Positions 33,170 to 43,366 of a DNA stretch of 64,000 nucleotides are shown piece after piece. The DNA is from Hysterangium stoloniferum. Lineage: Eukaryota; Basidiomycota; Agaricomycetes; Hysterangiales; Hysterangiaceae. A program made the translations under genes and the position numbers. Location: contig WHVD01000008.1 in NCBI GenBank assembly GCA_015178975.1, positions 1,178,001 through 1,242,000 of the forward strand. The letters are read 5' to 3'. Below the pieces are notes generated by a model that saw nothing but the letters and a program-made list of their open reading frames with translations, made no database searches and had not been told where the DNA came from. Every line of letters begins with the position of its first letter. Positions within the stretch are counted from its first letter, which is position 1.

Positions 33170-33383
33170 GCAAGAAAGATAAATCGTTCACCCCTTCTGC
33201 TATTGGGCCCTCATCAAGAGTGGAGCGGGGATGGTCATGACAAGCCTGCAGCGATTGGTTTTCCACTGTGGGCCATACGAGATTTATGTTCAGGGGCATG
33301 GCCGGGGATCCAGGTGCTTCCAAACAATCGTCTAAAGGTGGCGATTGCGCATTTGTATTTGAGCTTGATCGAAAAGATGGGCG
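33170..33383 (+). pseudogene. Integrase-core-like protein, exon fragment
   Basis: The frame reads S-P-L-L-L-L-G-P-H-Q-E-W-S-G-D-G-H-D-K and then I-R-D-L-C-S-G-A-W-P-G and V-L-P-N-N-R-L, blocks of an integrase-core protein family frequent in mushroom genomes. The exon ends at a GTGAGT donor (33384), with a CAG acceptor near 33428. Nothing of the family is seen beyond that, so it is a captured or broken piece. Family assignment is from motif recognition only. Confidence 0.5.
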
Positions 33384-33514
33384 GTGAGTTCTCCACCTGA
33401 CAATTTATTGTACTGATGTGATCCACAGAACTACTGGCTCCCTAACTCATACTCCAACATCATGACACGTCCCAACATCTGGGCTGGTCCAATTGCAAAG
33501 GAGCTCACAGTGAT

Positions 33515-33804
33515 GAACGAATGCAATGTTTAGGACATTATTGATCCCCCCGCTGGTGCTCATTTAATCCAAACACGCTGGACTTTTGCCAACAAGTATA
33601 ATGGGGACGGTAATCTAGTCGCACAAAAAGCACGCCTGGTCGCAAGGAACTTCACGCAAATTCCCGGAGTTGATTTCTTCAAAACATGTGTCTGTAGTCA
33701 GGTATGTGTCACTACATATGAACCTCACCATAGTGGCTGCCATGGACATGGAGGCATGGCAGATCGACTATGTAGCGGCTTACCTGAATTCCCATCCACA
33801 GGCA
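33515..33804 (+). pseudogene. Copia reverse transcriptase fragment
   Basis: The frame reads [19 protein letters not shown] and [18 protein letters not shown]. After a one-base shift near 33685 it continues [18 protein letters not shown]. These are the first blocks of the Ty1/Copia RT including the motif A region. It ends at 33804, where casein-kinase-like sequence starts. Confidence 0.82.
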
Positions 33805-34150
33805 ATTACCTATATCGGAGCCTCGCTGGTACACCCGGAATCCCCCAGGTCCATCATTTTGGTCAGGAAGGCCTCCATAATGTCCTCGTCATCGACCTCT
33901 TCGGCCCAAATCTTGAAGATCTTTTCGACATGTGCGGGCGCAAGTTTAGCGTCAAGTGTGTTTGCATGTTAGCGCGGCAGATGGTGTGTATTTAACTGTG
34001 TATATTTTGAGGATATGTGCTCATATTATATGGTTAACAGCTAACGTGGGTACAAGCTATACGCGACAAGAGCCCTATATATCATGACATAAAACCCGAC
34101 AACTTTCTCATTGGTGCGCCGGGGACGAAGAATGCAATTATTATCCTAAG
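33805..34150 (+). pseudogene. Casein kinase I-like kinase fragment with one intron
   Basis: Exon 33805-33983 reads [14 protein letters not shown] and [11 protein letters not shown], both CK1 hallmarks. A 57 nt GT-AG intron (33984-34040) follows, then T-W-V-Q-A-I and H-D-I-K-P-D-N-F-L-I-G, the catalytic loop with the usual R of HRD/YRD changed to H. The N-lobe before the G-T-P-G-I-P block and everything after about 34150 are missing. The intron shows it came from genomic DNA rather than from an mRNA. It lies between retroelement pieces and is not expected to function. Confidence 0.82.
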
Positions 34151-34159
34151 GAATTCGGA

Positions 34160-34377
34160 TCCAGGGAGCTACTCGAGAACCCTCGAGAACTCAATCGTAA
34201 CGATGAGGAGTACGAAGTAGAAGCTATAGTAGGACACAAAAAGCATCGCAATCGACTCCTTTTCCAGGTTCGATGGAAAGGATATGGACCGGAGGAGGAC
34301 ACTTGGTTAAACGGCAATGACCTTCGTAACGCTCCCGCTCTTCTTAGAGCTTACAAGACTATTTATCGAATTTAATG
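34160..34377 (+). pseudogene. Chromodomain end of Gypsy element C integrase
   Basis: The frame reads E-V-E-A-I-V-G-H-K-K-H-R-N-R-L-L-F-Q-V-R and W-K-G-Y-G-P-E-E-D-T-W, a textbook chromodomain, then L-R-A-Y-K-T-I-Y-R-I and a stop. Only this last domain of pol is present. It marks element C as a chromovirus whose 3' LTR is at 37069. Confidence 0.85.
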
Positions 34378-34569
34378 ATCATTTCACATCCTTACGATGA
34401 TAACACTGTTTATCTACTTCTAGCTCTACCCCCCACTTTCTTCCCTCTCGGCCTTTCACTTCAATAACCAAGCGGAGCTTGAAATTAATATAAAATACGT
34501 AAATTCGCTAAAGAAAATTTTATTCCCCCTATCTCTTCCCTCCACGTCAACCTCTCTAATCAGTATACT

Positions 34570-36930
34570 ATGTCACAGGAGCAACAACCCAAACCCAAGT
34601 TCCCCAACTTCAAAAGAATACCGCGATCTCAACCTATTAATACCTCTACCACGCCGTCTCGCACTGAACAAGTCGAGCACCCCACGAGTAATTCTGGAAT
34701 GCCTTTGCCAATACCCTCCACTGCGCAGGGCGACATCACGGGAACGTCCACCAACTCAGGGAACGAACCGCCTTTACTCCATACGCTCCTCTTCCCAGAC
34801 CCCGATTTCCCGATTTTAAAAGAATACCTCGACCTCAAACTACAGTTCCTTCTGCCCCATCACCTCGAACAGAAACTGTCAAGCGTGTGGAGGAGACCTC
34901 ATCGTCCATGAATCCTACGCAGACGGACTCCATTTTAAAAGCTGCACCATGGTCCTCTAATACTTGGGGGGCTCCCTCGGGAACATGGAGCGAAACCCCA
35001 CCACCTTCTCGTAGTATTTTCCCTTCTACCGAAGAGGAGATCAGAAAGAAACAGCAGTCTGAGGCCTTCTCCGCACAGGTTCAGGAGGAATTGAAAACGC
35101 TTAAACGGAAGAGGAGAGAGGAGTACTTGGAAGGACAGTGGAGGATGGGGGCTAGGGATAATGTCCCTTCAAGGTGGACACGGTAGGAATGGAGGAAAAT
35201 GGAAGGGCACCATAATCCTTCAATCATCGCTCCCCCTTCAGGTCATAAATGGACAGATTTCGCTGAAACAGATTGCAGCGACGGGGGCATGCCATGTGTT
35301 TGAAGTGTAGGCCAAAAAAGTAGGAAAGGAAAAGATGGGGTCACCTTCTACGATTGGGACAAAGTACGAAGGATCAAATTACAAAGCATTGCATTGCGAC
35401 ATGGAGATGGAGTTGCATTACCTCCCAAACCCCCTTCACACCGTGGACCTCAGGAACGGACTTACCGGATGGGGCCCGGTGATCTTTCATCTGACTCGGA
35501 GGACGACCAATCTCGCTACCCCGCCTACGACAGCAAGTACCTCGGTGCTGACTGCCATGAAGGTTTCCTACTCCCTGACAATATTCACTTCTTCACGAGT
35601 GATCCTAACCAACGACGAAAGCTACCAACTTCCATCAGAGTTTGGAGAGGGTATCGTCCAGCAGACTCTGCAATTCCATCCACTTCCCCTCATCTCCCTC
35701 CACCTCCGCCGGTCTCTTCCATACCCACATTACAGTGCTTTACACCCTTTTCGGAGCTACCGGGAAGTCTTGTACCATCCTCCGAGCTGCCTTCTCTTCC
35801 CCCTATACCACTACCCCTCCCCTTCGCAGGACATTGTCTTATATCACCGTCCTCATCCATACCCAAGCCTCCTCCAGCACCGCAGCCAATCTCACCCCTC
35901 CACACGTCACCTGACCCTCTCGTCACCTCCCACTCTACTTCGACACCTTTGGTCCCTGCAGTGTCTAACATTCCCCTCACTTCCTTGACACCGCAGAGTC
36001 CACCGCCCACCTCTCCCTACTCCCCTTGCATTTCTCTGGGAAGTCCCATTCAGCATCCTAACAATACATTAATGGATGTTGATCACCCTATCCCGGAAGT
36101 TCTCGCAACACCTATGGAGGAAGTCCTCGAAGCGCCTCTCTCAGCCATAGACGTCTCCAAGGAACCCCCCCCGGCAATGGAAGCCTTCGAGGAGCCTCCC
36201 CCCTTAAGCGAAAAAGCAAAAGGGAAATGAAGAACTCAGGCCGACGAGCCCCTTGTCATGGACCCCCCCTCGACCCACCCCATTCGCAGCCCCCCACCGC
36301 AGCCGTCCTCTCCCCTCCACTCTGAGGATACAGCTGGCCCCTCCCGTCCCTTCCAGTCAAGTTGGATGCGCGTGTCTATTAATTACCCCTCTGACATCTT
36401 TACTGTGGGACACACATTAACGCGACTGGGACCAACCCTGCGGCACCCCCTTCTTAAAGGGCATATCCAGGGGTATAGCGGGTCTCTCACTTTGTCGGAC
36501 CGCATGAGCGCATTTTATTTATGCATCAACGACCCTAAGGAACAGCTGCGTTTAGTGGAGGATATAGAACGGGTGGAACTTTCCATGTTTCGGTCCTTAC
36601 TTGTCAACTCCTCTTGTGTTCTTCCTGACCACACACCAACCCACTCTGCAGTGGACCTCATTGACTTGTTGGAGCAACTGTTGCCGGATTTGGACACTTC
36701 GAGAGGAATCCCCTCTGGGGGTGACATGAGCTCCACACCGCTCATCACTCCTACCCCGTCATCACTACACCCTTGACCCCCTCTCCTTGCCCGTATAACT
36801 GATGCTTCCGCTGATCACGTTCGCGCCATAATTTGAACGCGCCAGAAGGCCTACGGTCGTTGGGTCTCGTCAATCCAAAAACTGGATGGGTTGACATCTG
36901 CCAATGATGCTTCGAGGCGGGAGGACATCG
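34570..36930 (+). pseudogene. Sense accessory region of Gypsy element C, Pro/Ser-rich, unrecognised
   Basis: Between the chromodomain and the 3' LTR lie plus-strand ORFs that seem to be one decayed protein: 34570 (M-S-Q-E-Q-Q-P-K-P-K-F-P-N-F-K-R-I-P-R), then a shifted frame with the related repeat R-P-R-F-P-D-F-K-R-I-P-R near 34805. After these come a Lys/Arg helix (about 35030-35150), a long Pro/Ser-rich part (35394-36230), a folded-looking part (36258-36776) and an end with R-Q-K-A-Y-G-R-W-V-S near 36850. No zinc or enzyme motif was found. It could be a sense-oriented third ORF, as seen in other chromoviruses, or a misplaced gag-like gene. Confidence 0.5.
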
Positions 36931-37068
36931 CTCTTTCCTTTCGTGCCAAGCGTCTCGCCTGGGGCAACGCTATCCTACACCTTGGGGGTTCATCGCAGGA
37001 CGCATGGGGAGGAGTTCCAAGCGTCCTTCGACATCTTCTTTGACATAGCTCTTCGACCTGGGGGGCAC

Positions 37069-37699
37069 TGTGAGAGGTATGGCGAAATACACTCAGGAAA
37101 TATAGTCGGATGTGCTCTTACTATATTTCCTTTATTATTTCTATTTTCTCTCTTTCATTATATCTAGAATTAGTTCGACAACCTATGTATGCGGTACATC
37201 AACTCTTGTGGGCGCACACATGCCAGACTTATGTATTCTAGCGCCTGTAGTTTAGAACTCAGACACTTTTTACACCGCAACCACGACTTACCCAGACACC
37301 CGTTAGTGTCCTGTAAGTTGTGATTGGTGTATCATCTCGACCGTCACAGATGGGCTTTAGCTACTCATTCAAACTGAGTTTCGAACTGTATCAGTCGAAA
37401 CTCAATCCCTATCTCAACTCGCGTGGACTACATCCACACTACTCTATTATTTGACTCTTTAACTACTCTACTTGCACTCGAGCAGTTGTCCAGAATCGCA
37501 CTTAACCAGTCGATTCTGCTTATTCGTTCTAGCTATCTACCTTACTTTAGATAGCTACTTCTCTCTACCGTATTGAACTAGGTAGTCAATACGCGTTCGG
37601 TCCGTATTAGACTTAGACAGTCAATACATCGTGGTATCGTACTTCAACGGTTGATATTCTTCATATATAGAACGGTTAGAACTTCTACCACTCTTCACA
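37069..37699 (+). repeat. 3' LTR of Gypsy element C
   Basis: It starts TGTGAGAGGTATGG directly after a polypurine-like tract (ACCTGGGGGGCAC, 37056-37068) and ends CTCTTCACA, 631 bases. Copies are at 9381-9806 (partial) and 52695-53168 (solo). A hairpin with 11-base arms (GGAAATATAGT / ACTATATTTCC) lies at 37096-37130. Confidence 0.8.
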
Positions 37700-38063
37700 C
37701 CAAGTCTTCAATGGAATCAGGCCTGATCCGTCAGTCGGCAAATCTGAGCGTCTGACTGACCTGCTCAGGCCTGCTTAGGTCTGAGCGGAGGTTTTCTATT
37801 TTTGTGACATATACGCCCGGGTTCTATGTGAATAGATAAATGATAGAATCAAATATTGGGTGGTAGGACAGTTCATTTCCGAAAAAGCGATCCCTATATT
37901 GAGATGAAGCCTCGTCTGAAAAAGGCAATGCCAGAAAAGGCATGATCACGATCACGATCACGTGTATCTCAAGTGGCGGAAGCCGTTGCTTACCAAGCTC
38001 GTTCAGCTTCCGTCACATCTCCCACGGCTGTTGACCGTGCTGTGCTTTTCCTCTCTCCCTGCA
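37700..38063. other. Spacer between LTR C and the kinase-like gene
   Basis: No gene. A GATCAC hexamer occurs three times in tandem at 37944-37961. This is probably the upstream region of the kinase-like gene; an extra 5' exon cannot be excluded. Confidence 0.4.
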
Positions 38064-39340
38064 ATGTCAATTCTATCTTCCCTTCCTAAAACACTCCGAG
38101 AATGGCGTGATCATCCGTGGGATCCTCACAAGAACATATATCCTCGTAACATCATTTGGCAACATCTTGAATCCTTCTTTAGAGAACTTGGTCTTATTTT
38201 GTGGATTCCTTCACGTGAATTCAGGCTCAAACCACCCAACAGTAACGAAAGATGTCCGGATCCCTTTGCATACCGCGTCCCTTTTACCGACAAATGCGCT
38301 TATTATGGGCCTGCCTTCGACCACATTGTATGGTCGGCTTTGCTTATCAGCAAGAAACATATCGCTAATGTTTACTAGAAAACTCTCATGTGTCCAGCTA
38401 GGACAATGGATGATCGTGACGTTCTCATTAGATTGGTTGCGAAAGGGGAAGATGGAATGAGTCATTTGGAAGCTTTACGTCGCCTGGCGGTAGGAAATGT
38501 GGGATCTCGCGGTGACAATCACACACTCCCCGTTTTGCGACTCATCAGCCTTGCAGACATGACTTTCGCAGTTTTCCCCTTGATGGGTGATAGATTCACT
38601 TGTCCCTGGTATCATCAGCTCCGCGAGACTATTGATACCGCGATACAATTGCTTGAGGTAGATTTCTTCGACTTGTTTTTATGGCACGATTAACGGACCT
38701 TGACAGGGTCTTGCGTTTGCGCATACTCGTTTAGTGGCCCATAGAGTACCTCCCTTTTTTACATTTCTTATCATGTCAACTGATCTTTTGATGTAGGACA
38801 TCGATGACGATAATATTTTAATCAATTTTTGCAACGGCGCCCGTGCGGAAGTGGCGCTTGGGGGGCCTTTTCGATCTCAATTCCCCATCCGATACTATTT
38901 CAGCGACTTCGAGCTCGCCGTCTGCTTCGACGAGGATTCGTCTCCATCAGAGCGTGTTGTCTCCGGTATTCCTATATCGCCACGCCTGATCGAACAGTAC
39001 GGACGAACCCCGGCTCCCGAGATGCTTTCAGGCCAACCTTACTGTCCCTTCAAGTGTGATGTGTGGCAGTTGGGATGGCTTTTTTGTCAAACATTCAATG
39101 TATGTGTTTTTGGATCACACCAGTTGCGAAGCCTCACGCCACAAAAAGCAAATCACGGCCTTGCCTTCTGAAATCAAGAATTTGTATCTAGAAATGTCGG
39201 CAGAGAATCCTCTGGATAGACCTACCGCGGTGATCGCGTTGGAACGCCTTCGTCTGTTACTTGACAAGACGCCTCATGAAGTGCTCCAATCCTTGTCACT
39301 GGAAGAGCCACCACCACCCTCTCCGATCCCTGGAATTTAG
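38064..39340 (+). CDS. Kinase-like protein with altered catalytic motifs (probable pseudokinase or atypical kinase)
   Basis: Five exons (38064-38327, 38379-38657, 38707-38745, 38797-39099, 39149-39340) join in phase 0 to 358 residues. Intron 1 has a GCTAAT branch and TAG acceptor. The N-terminal part has R-N-I-I-W-Q-H-L and L-I-L-W-I-P. The kinase-fold part has R-D-V-L-I-R-L-V-A (Arg at the usual Lys position), H-T-L-P-V-L and F-A-V-F-P-L-M. The catalytic loop A-H-R-D-I-D-D-D-N, where HRD and the loop Asn are kept but the Lys is Asp, is split by intron 3. Y-F-S-D-F-E stands in place of DFG, followed by P-A-P-E-M-L and D-V-W-Q-L-G. The family is expanded in Agaricomycetes. Activity is doubtful because the VAIK Lys and DFG Gly are absent. 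Confidence 0.82.
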
Positions 39341-42170
39341 ATTTTTCTGAACTCGATAGTCCTCTCTGCGTTTTCTTTTATTAATAGTGAGGTATACACC
39401 AATATACGCCACCCTCATTTTCTCTCAGCTGCCATCTTCTCATAGCCCTTTTTAATTTTGTCATAGTATGCTTTGTTTTTCATGCTACTCTATGACACTT
39501 CGGATCTGGCTGCTATTTGTGAGAGACCGCATCCCCGTGAAACAAAGGCTCTTCGGCCCCTCTCTCAAAACGTTTCTATCCGTCTACATCCTTCAGAGAG
39601 TCTCACTTGGACTTCAGTCAGGGAGAATATTTGCGGAGAAAATCCATTCCAGAAATCATGCTTCAAAACCCTCTAGAGTATAGCCTGTATATTTGATGCT
39701 GAAGAAAAACGATGCTGGAAAGCAGGGTCCAGTAGCGAGTCATCATGTAAAGCTCGAATACTCAAGCCATTTATCTCCAGAATCAAATTCATATGTACAG
39801 CGGCCACCGTTTCTAAACGGTTCTTGATTATATTCGATGCGTAAAAGGAATGGTATCAGTCATTGGAGCGGTGAATTAAACAGCTAACCAGACAGAAATT
39901 TGAGTGTGAGTTATCTTTGATATCATATATATGTATAGTCATTTAAAGGGGACAGCTTAGACTAGTATTTTTAACGCGCGCTTAAAGCCACAGTGCACTT
40001 TCGATAAAACTTACTTGCTGCCTGCAGCCTTGGGCCCATACTAGGTTATAGATGAACCGTCCCGGTATATTACCTGCTTCGGTGGTTTGAGCCCTGAAAA
40101 CTCTCGGTTAACTTAACCAGGCCTTGTATGTGACTTTGAGTTCAAATCATACTTCCTCTTATTACATACAGGTAATCTATTGACTTTTAAATTCCGTGCC
40201 TTCTAATTTCTTAAGTTCATGTGGCCATTGGACCATGTAGAGATGACGGCGGTTTCTCCTAAAGTCGACTATGATGTTGATGATAGGTATTCAATTCTGA
40301 TATTTATGTATTCAAAAGGAAGCGGTAAAACAGGCACCTCTTAGGCTCATGTTTTAGACACCATGGGCAGCATTTCAAATTGCATACTGCAATTTTATGA
40401 ATGTATCTATTGAAAATGCTTCGAAAGTATCTTTCGAAGCCATCCAATTTCTACTCGTTCCTGTGCCGGCATGACTAGTCGTCTTCCATCTAAGCCCTAT
40501 TTCTTCCATGACAGCAACAGTCAGATGAAACTACCACCAGACTCAGCTCAATTAATATTTGTAAGACAGCTTAAAAGAGCTGACTCCAATAATGATTAAA
40601 TTACTGTCGAAAAGGAAAGACAGAAAGAAAAATGAGGCGGAAGCAAAAATCTAAGGAATGTGAATGGTACAATGACACGGAGTTTCATTAAATACCGCCC
40701 ATGTCTCAATCTTTTTATATAAGAATGTTTTCGGCATGAATTTTCAACTTAAACTGGGCTCAATATTTATTTATTCGAGACAAAAGCAGCAACCCAGGCA
40801 AAAAAAAGGTCAAATCACACCATTTCTGTCCGGGTCAAATCTGTGATTTTGAGATCTGGTTTTTATAGACATTATCAGGGGTCCTGGTGACTAGGTTACA
40901 TATTCGGCCCCTCGGAGGTGACAAGTTCCTTGCGTAGGACAGTTAGTCATCCATGTGATAGCGATGTTGCATCTTGATATGTGGGGCGCAGGTAAAACCA
41001 AGTCGTTTGTCCGATTGTAGTAACATCGGTCCCGCCGAGGAATCTCGATATTAAAAGATAGCTAGAACGCCGTCTGCACTCTTCTTAGAAGACAATTGCG
41101 CAATATTTCAAGTACATTGAATTGTAGCACATTGTGAGAGCATGCGATTCGCGTCTTCGCCCGGCGAATACTGTCCCGAACGGTTGTATCATTTAAAGCC
41201 AAGGTCATGGACTTTTTTATAGCCCAATTTCTGCTCAACGTACACTGAATTGCACCACCTGCCCTACTGTACACAAAATGCCAGTGAGATATTCTTTTGT
41301 AATCGGAGGCGTCACATATGTGGGCGAGCTGCCCTCCAATAGGAATACAACGGTCGTACGCCCTTGATGTTACGCCTTCAGTACACTCGCTTTTCCGCTT
41401 GCTAATGTGCGCCCAACAGATTAATGGAACGAGTTATTATACGTTGGGCTTCGCTGAGGGAGGGTCTCTTCGAGTGGAACAAGCTTCCCTCACCCGAGTG
41501 TAAGACAAATCCCTTCCTTGAGTTATCCTCTTAACAACCTTTCTCCATCATCACAGGGATGATAACACCCCATTGACGAAGGCCCCATAGCCTTCCTTGG
41601 CCTCCGCTGCATTGTAGATTGTCAGTTAGGCACAGGATTCAGTGGCCTTGTAAATATGTGCTGTGAAATTGCTCTATCAATCAACTTCTCCCCTTGCAAC
41701 ACCGAGAATCTTTTTGCAGGCTATCGTTTCATTCACAATATATAATGTGGTTCGGGAAATGATATGCATATATTCCGGAAATAATGAATGCAATACGAGC
41801 CTAGTTGAGGCCAAGAGACACTTCCCATCATATTTTTTGCATTCCTTGAAGAGCCAACTGAAGCCGCAATATGTAAACAAGGAACCTGTGGCAGGAGACA
41901 CGGTCATAAAATTGCCGCTTTTTGGTCATATATTTACAGCAAACATATTATCTCCCATAATGGTATGTGAAGTAGGATAACGAAAGAAGAAGCGTTCGTG
42001 ACATACCTCAGTCGATACGAAGTGGGAAAGTCATCCGAGGGTTGTTTTAGCAAGTAATTATGGGGATTCGGAACAATGAAAAGGAAGACATGACCGCAAG
42101 ACATGATGAGACAAATAGTGATGAAACCTGATAAGATGGGACCTGGTTACAATCTCATGTAGCTGAGATA
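39341..42170. other. Intergenic region without a supported gene
   Basis: About 2.8 kb. Short ORFs (for example 39473-39676, 41318-41503, 41663-41980) have no recognisable domains. A GTAAGA...CAG intron-like stretch near 41500-41558 hints that an unrecognised spliced gene could lie at 41.3-42.0 kb, but no frame holds over the joint. A perfect hairpin lies at 40418-40440. Confidence 0.4.
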
Positions 42171-42806
42171 CTATCGATACACTCTGCCCGTGCCTCGAGC
42201 ATGCATTAGTCTTCGATCCATAGCACTCCACCTGGCTAAGTTTGTGTGTTGGAGGAGAGCGGTGCATTGTCTTACATGGGCAATATGAGTGAGCTGCTTG
42301 GTGAACATATTGGTACGAATATCAGTGGATGCAAAACAGTGTACTTCAACATCACAATCCGTGACATGTTCACAAATGTCATGATACCCAATGTCAATGT
42401 GTTGGACTTGGGAATTATGTTTGGTATTCTTGATCAATGTCACAGCCCCAGCAATATTGTTGGAAAGAATTGCAGGTTGTGGCTGCAGATAATTAACTTT
42501 GTCCATCACTGAGTACATCCACATTATCTGCTTCATTACCCTGATGTTGGAATATGATATTATAGTGTAATAATGTTCCCTGTATTTTTCTGATATTTTT
42601 AGCAATTTCTCCTGGCACTGTAAGTGCAGAGTTAATAAATTACTTAATTAGGTCACAGATGTATGTTCCCAGTATATGGGTGCTTATTCATCACATCTGT
42701 GGGTGTGGGGGAAAGAAACCTTAGAGCTTGCCTTCATCTCACTCTCTGCAGTGTCATATTCAACTGTCCTCATGTATGCCATGTATTCTGCTTCAGTGGG
42801 TTGATA
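42171..42806 (-). pseudogene. Old Copia RNase H, C-terminal part
   Basis: The minus strand shows T-E-A-E-Y-M-A-Y-M-R-T-V near 42790-42755. After a spacer of about 200 bases it continues W-M-Y-S-V-M-D-K-V-N-Y, then H-I-D-I-G-Y-H-D-I, and I-R-T-N-M-F-T-K-Q-L-T near 42300, the end of a Copia RNase H. It carries several frameshifts. The other half of the domain is at 52351-52510, beyond two later insertions. Confidence 0.78.
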
Positions 42807-42811
42807 GTGAG

Positions 42812-43131
42812 TGTTAGAAAGTAAAACCTAAATGTAACTCAGTCACGTTTATCGTATAACGGACTAGTATTTTATGTACCTAAATGTAACTAATAAACAT
42901 TTATTAGTTACATCGAGTATAGATCCATAACAACCTTTACTTACCTCAGTCACGTTTATCGTATAACGGACTGAGGTAGTACTACTGTAATTCCAGATTA
43001 TATACTTGACCACGTACATTGCTAGGCACCACTAATAACGTGTTGTGGATACCGGGTGCCTGTGTCCGATGTTACATGGTCTTGGGATCGGTCAACTTGG
43101 GCCGCATGTATTTCGATGGTGTTATCCAACA
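42812..43131 (-). repeat. Copia 3' LTR (left in the window)
   Basis: It runs TGTTAGAAAG to GTTATCCAACA on the plus strand. A perfect palindrome with 14-base arms (ATGTAACTAATAAA, CA, then its complement) is at 42884-42913. A segment with CAGTCACGTTTATCGTATAA occurs twice inside the LTR. On the minus strand the polypurine tract GGTGAGGAGGAG precedes it (43132-43143). Confidence 0.93.
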
Positions 43132-43148
43132 CTCCTCCTCACCATTGA

Positions 43149-43366
43149 TAGGTCTTCGATGAAACTTGCGAAGAATCGCAGTTTTTGGTCTTTGATGCAG
43201 GAAGCACCATGCGAGGAGGAGTTATAATGCCGCATGTATTTCGATGGTGTTATCCAACACTCCTCCTCACCATTGAAACTCCTCACCATTATAACTCCTC
43301 CTCGCATGGTGCTTCCTGCATCAAAGACCAAAAACTGCGATTCTTCGCAAGTTTCATCGAAGACCT
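43149..43366. repeat. 81-base inverted repeat at the 3' end of the Copia element
   Basis: Bases 43149-43229 and 43286-43366 are perfect inverted copies. The 56-base centre holds a second copy of the LTR terminus (CGCATGTATTTCGATGGTG, TATCCAACA) with its polypurine tract. The right arm contains the last codons and stop of gag-pol. This is a rearranged 3' untranslated region, not part of the normal element plan. Confidence 0.85.

Noticed and set aside
35335..35988. Overlapping plus-strand ORF to 35394-36230 in element C
   Set aside because: The two overlap in different frames over Pro/Ser-rich DNA; only one can be the remnant protein, and the other frame joins better with the acidic and P-L-S-E-K-A-K-G-K end.
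41318..41980. Possible small secreted protein gene
   Set aside because: An intron-like stretch is present, but no frame is maintained across it and no signal peptide is convincing.
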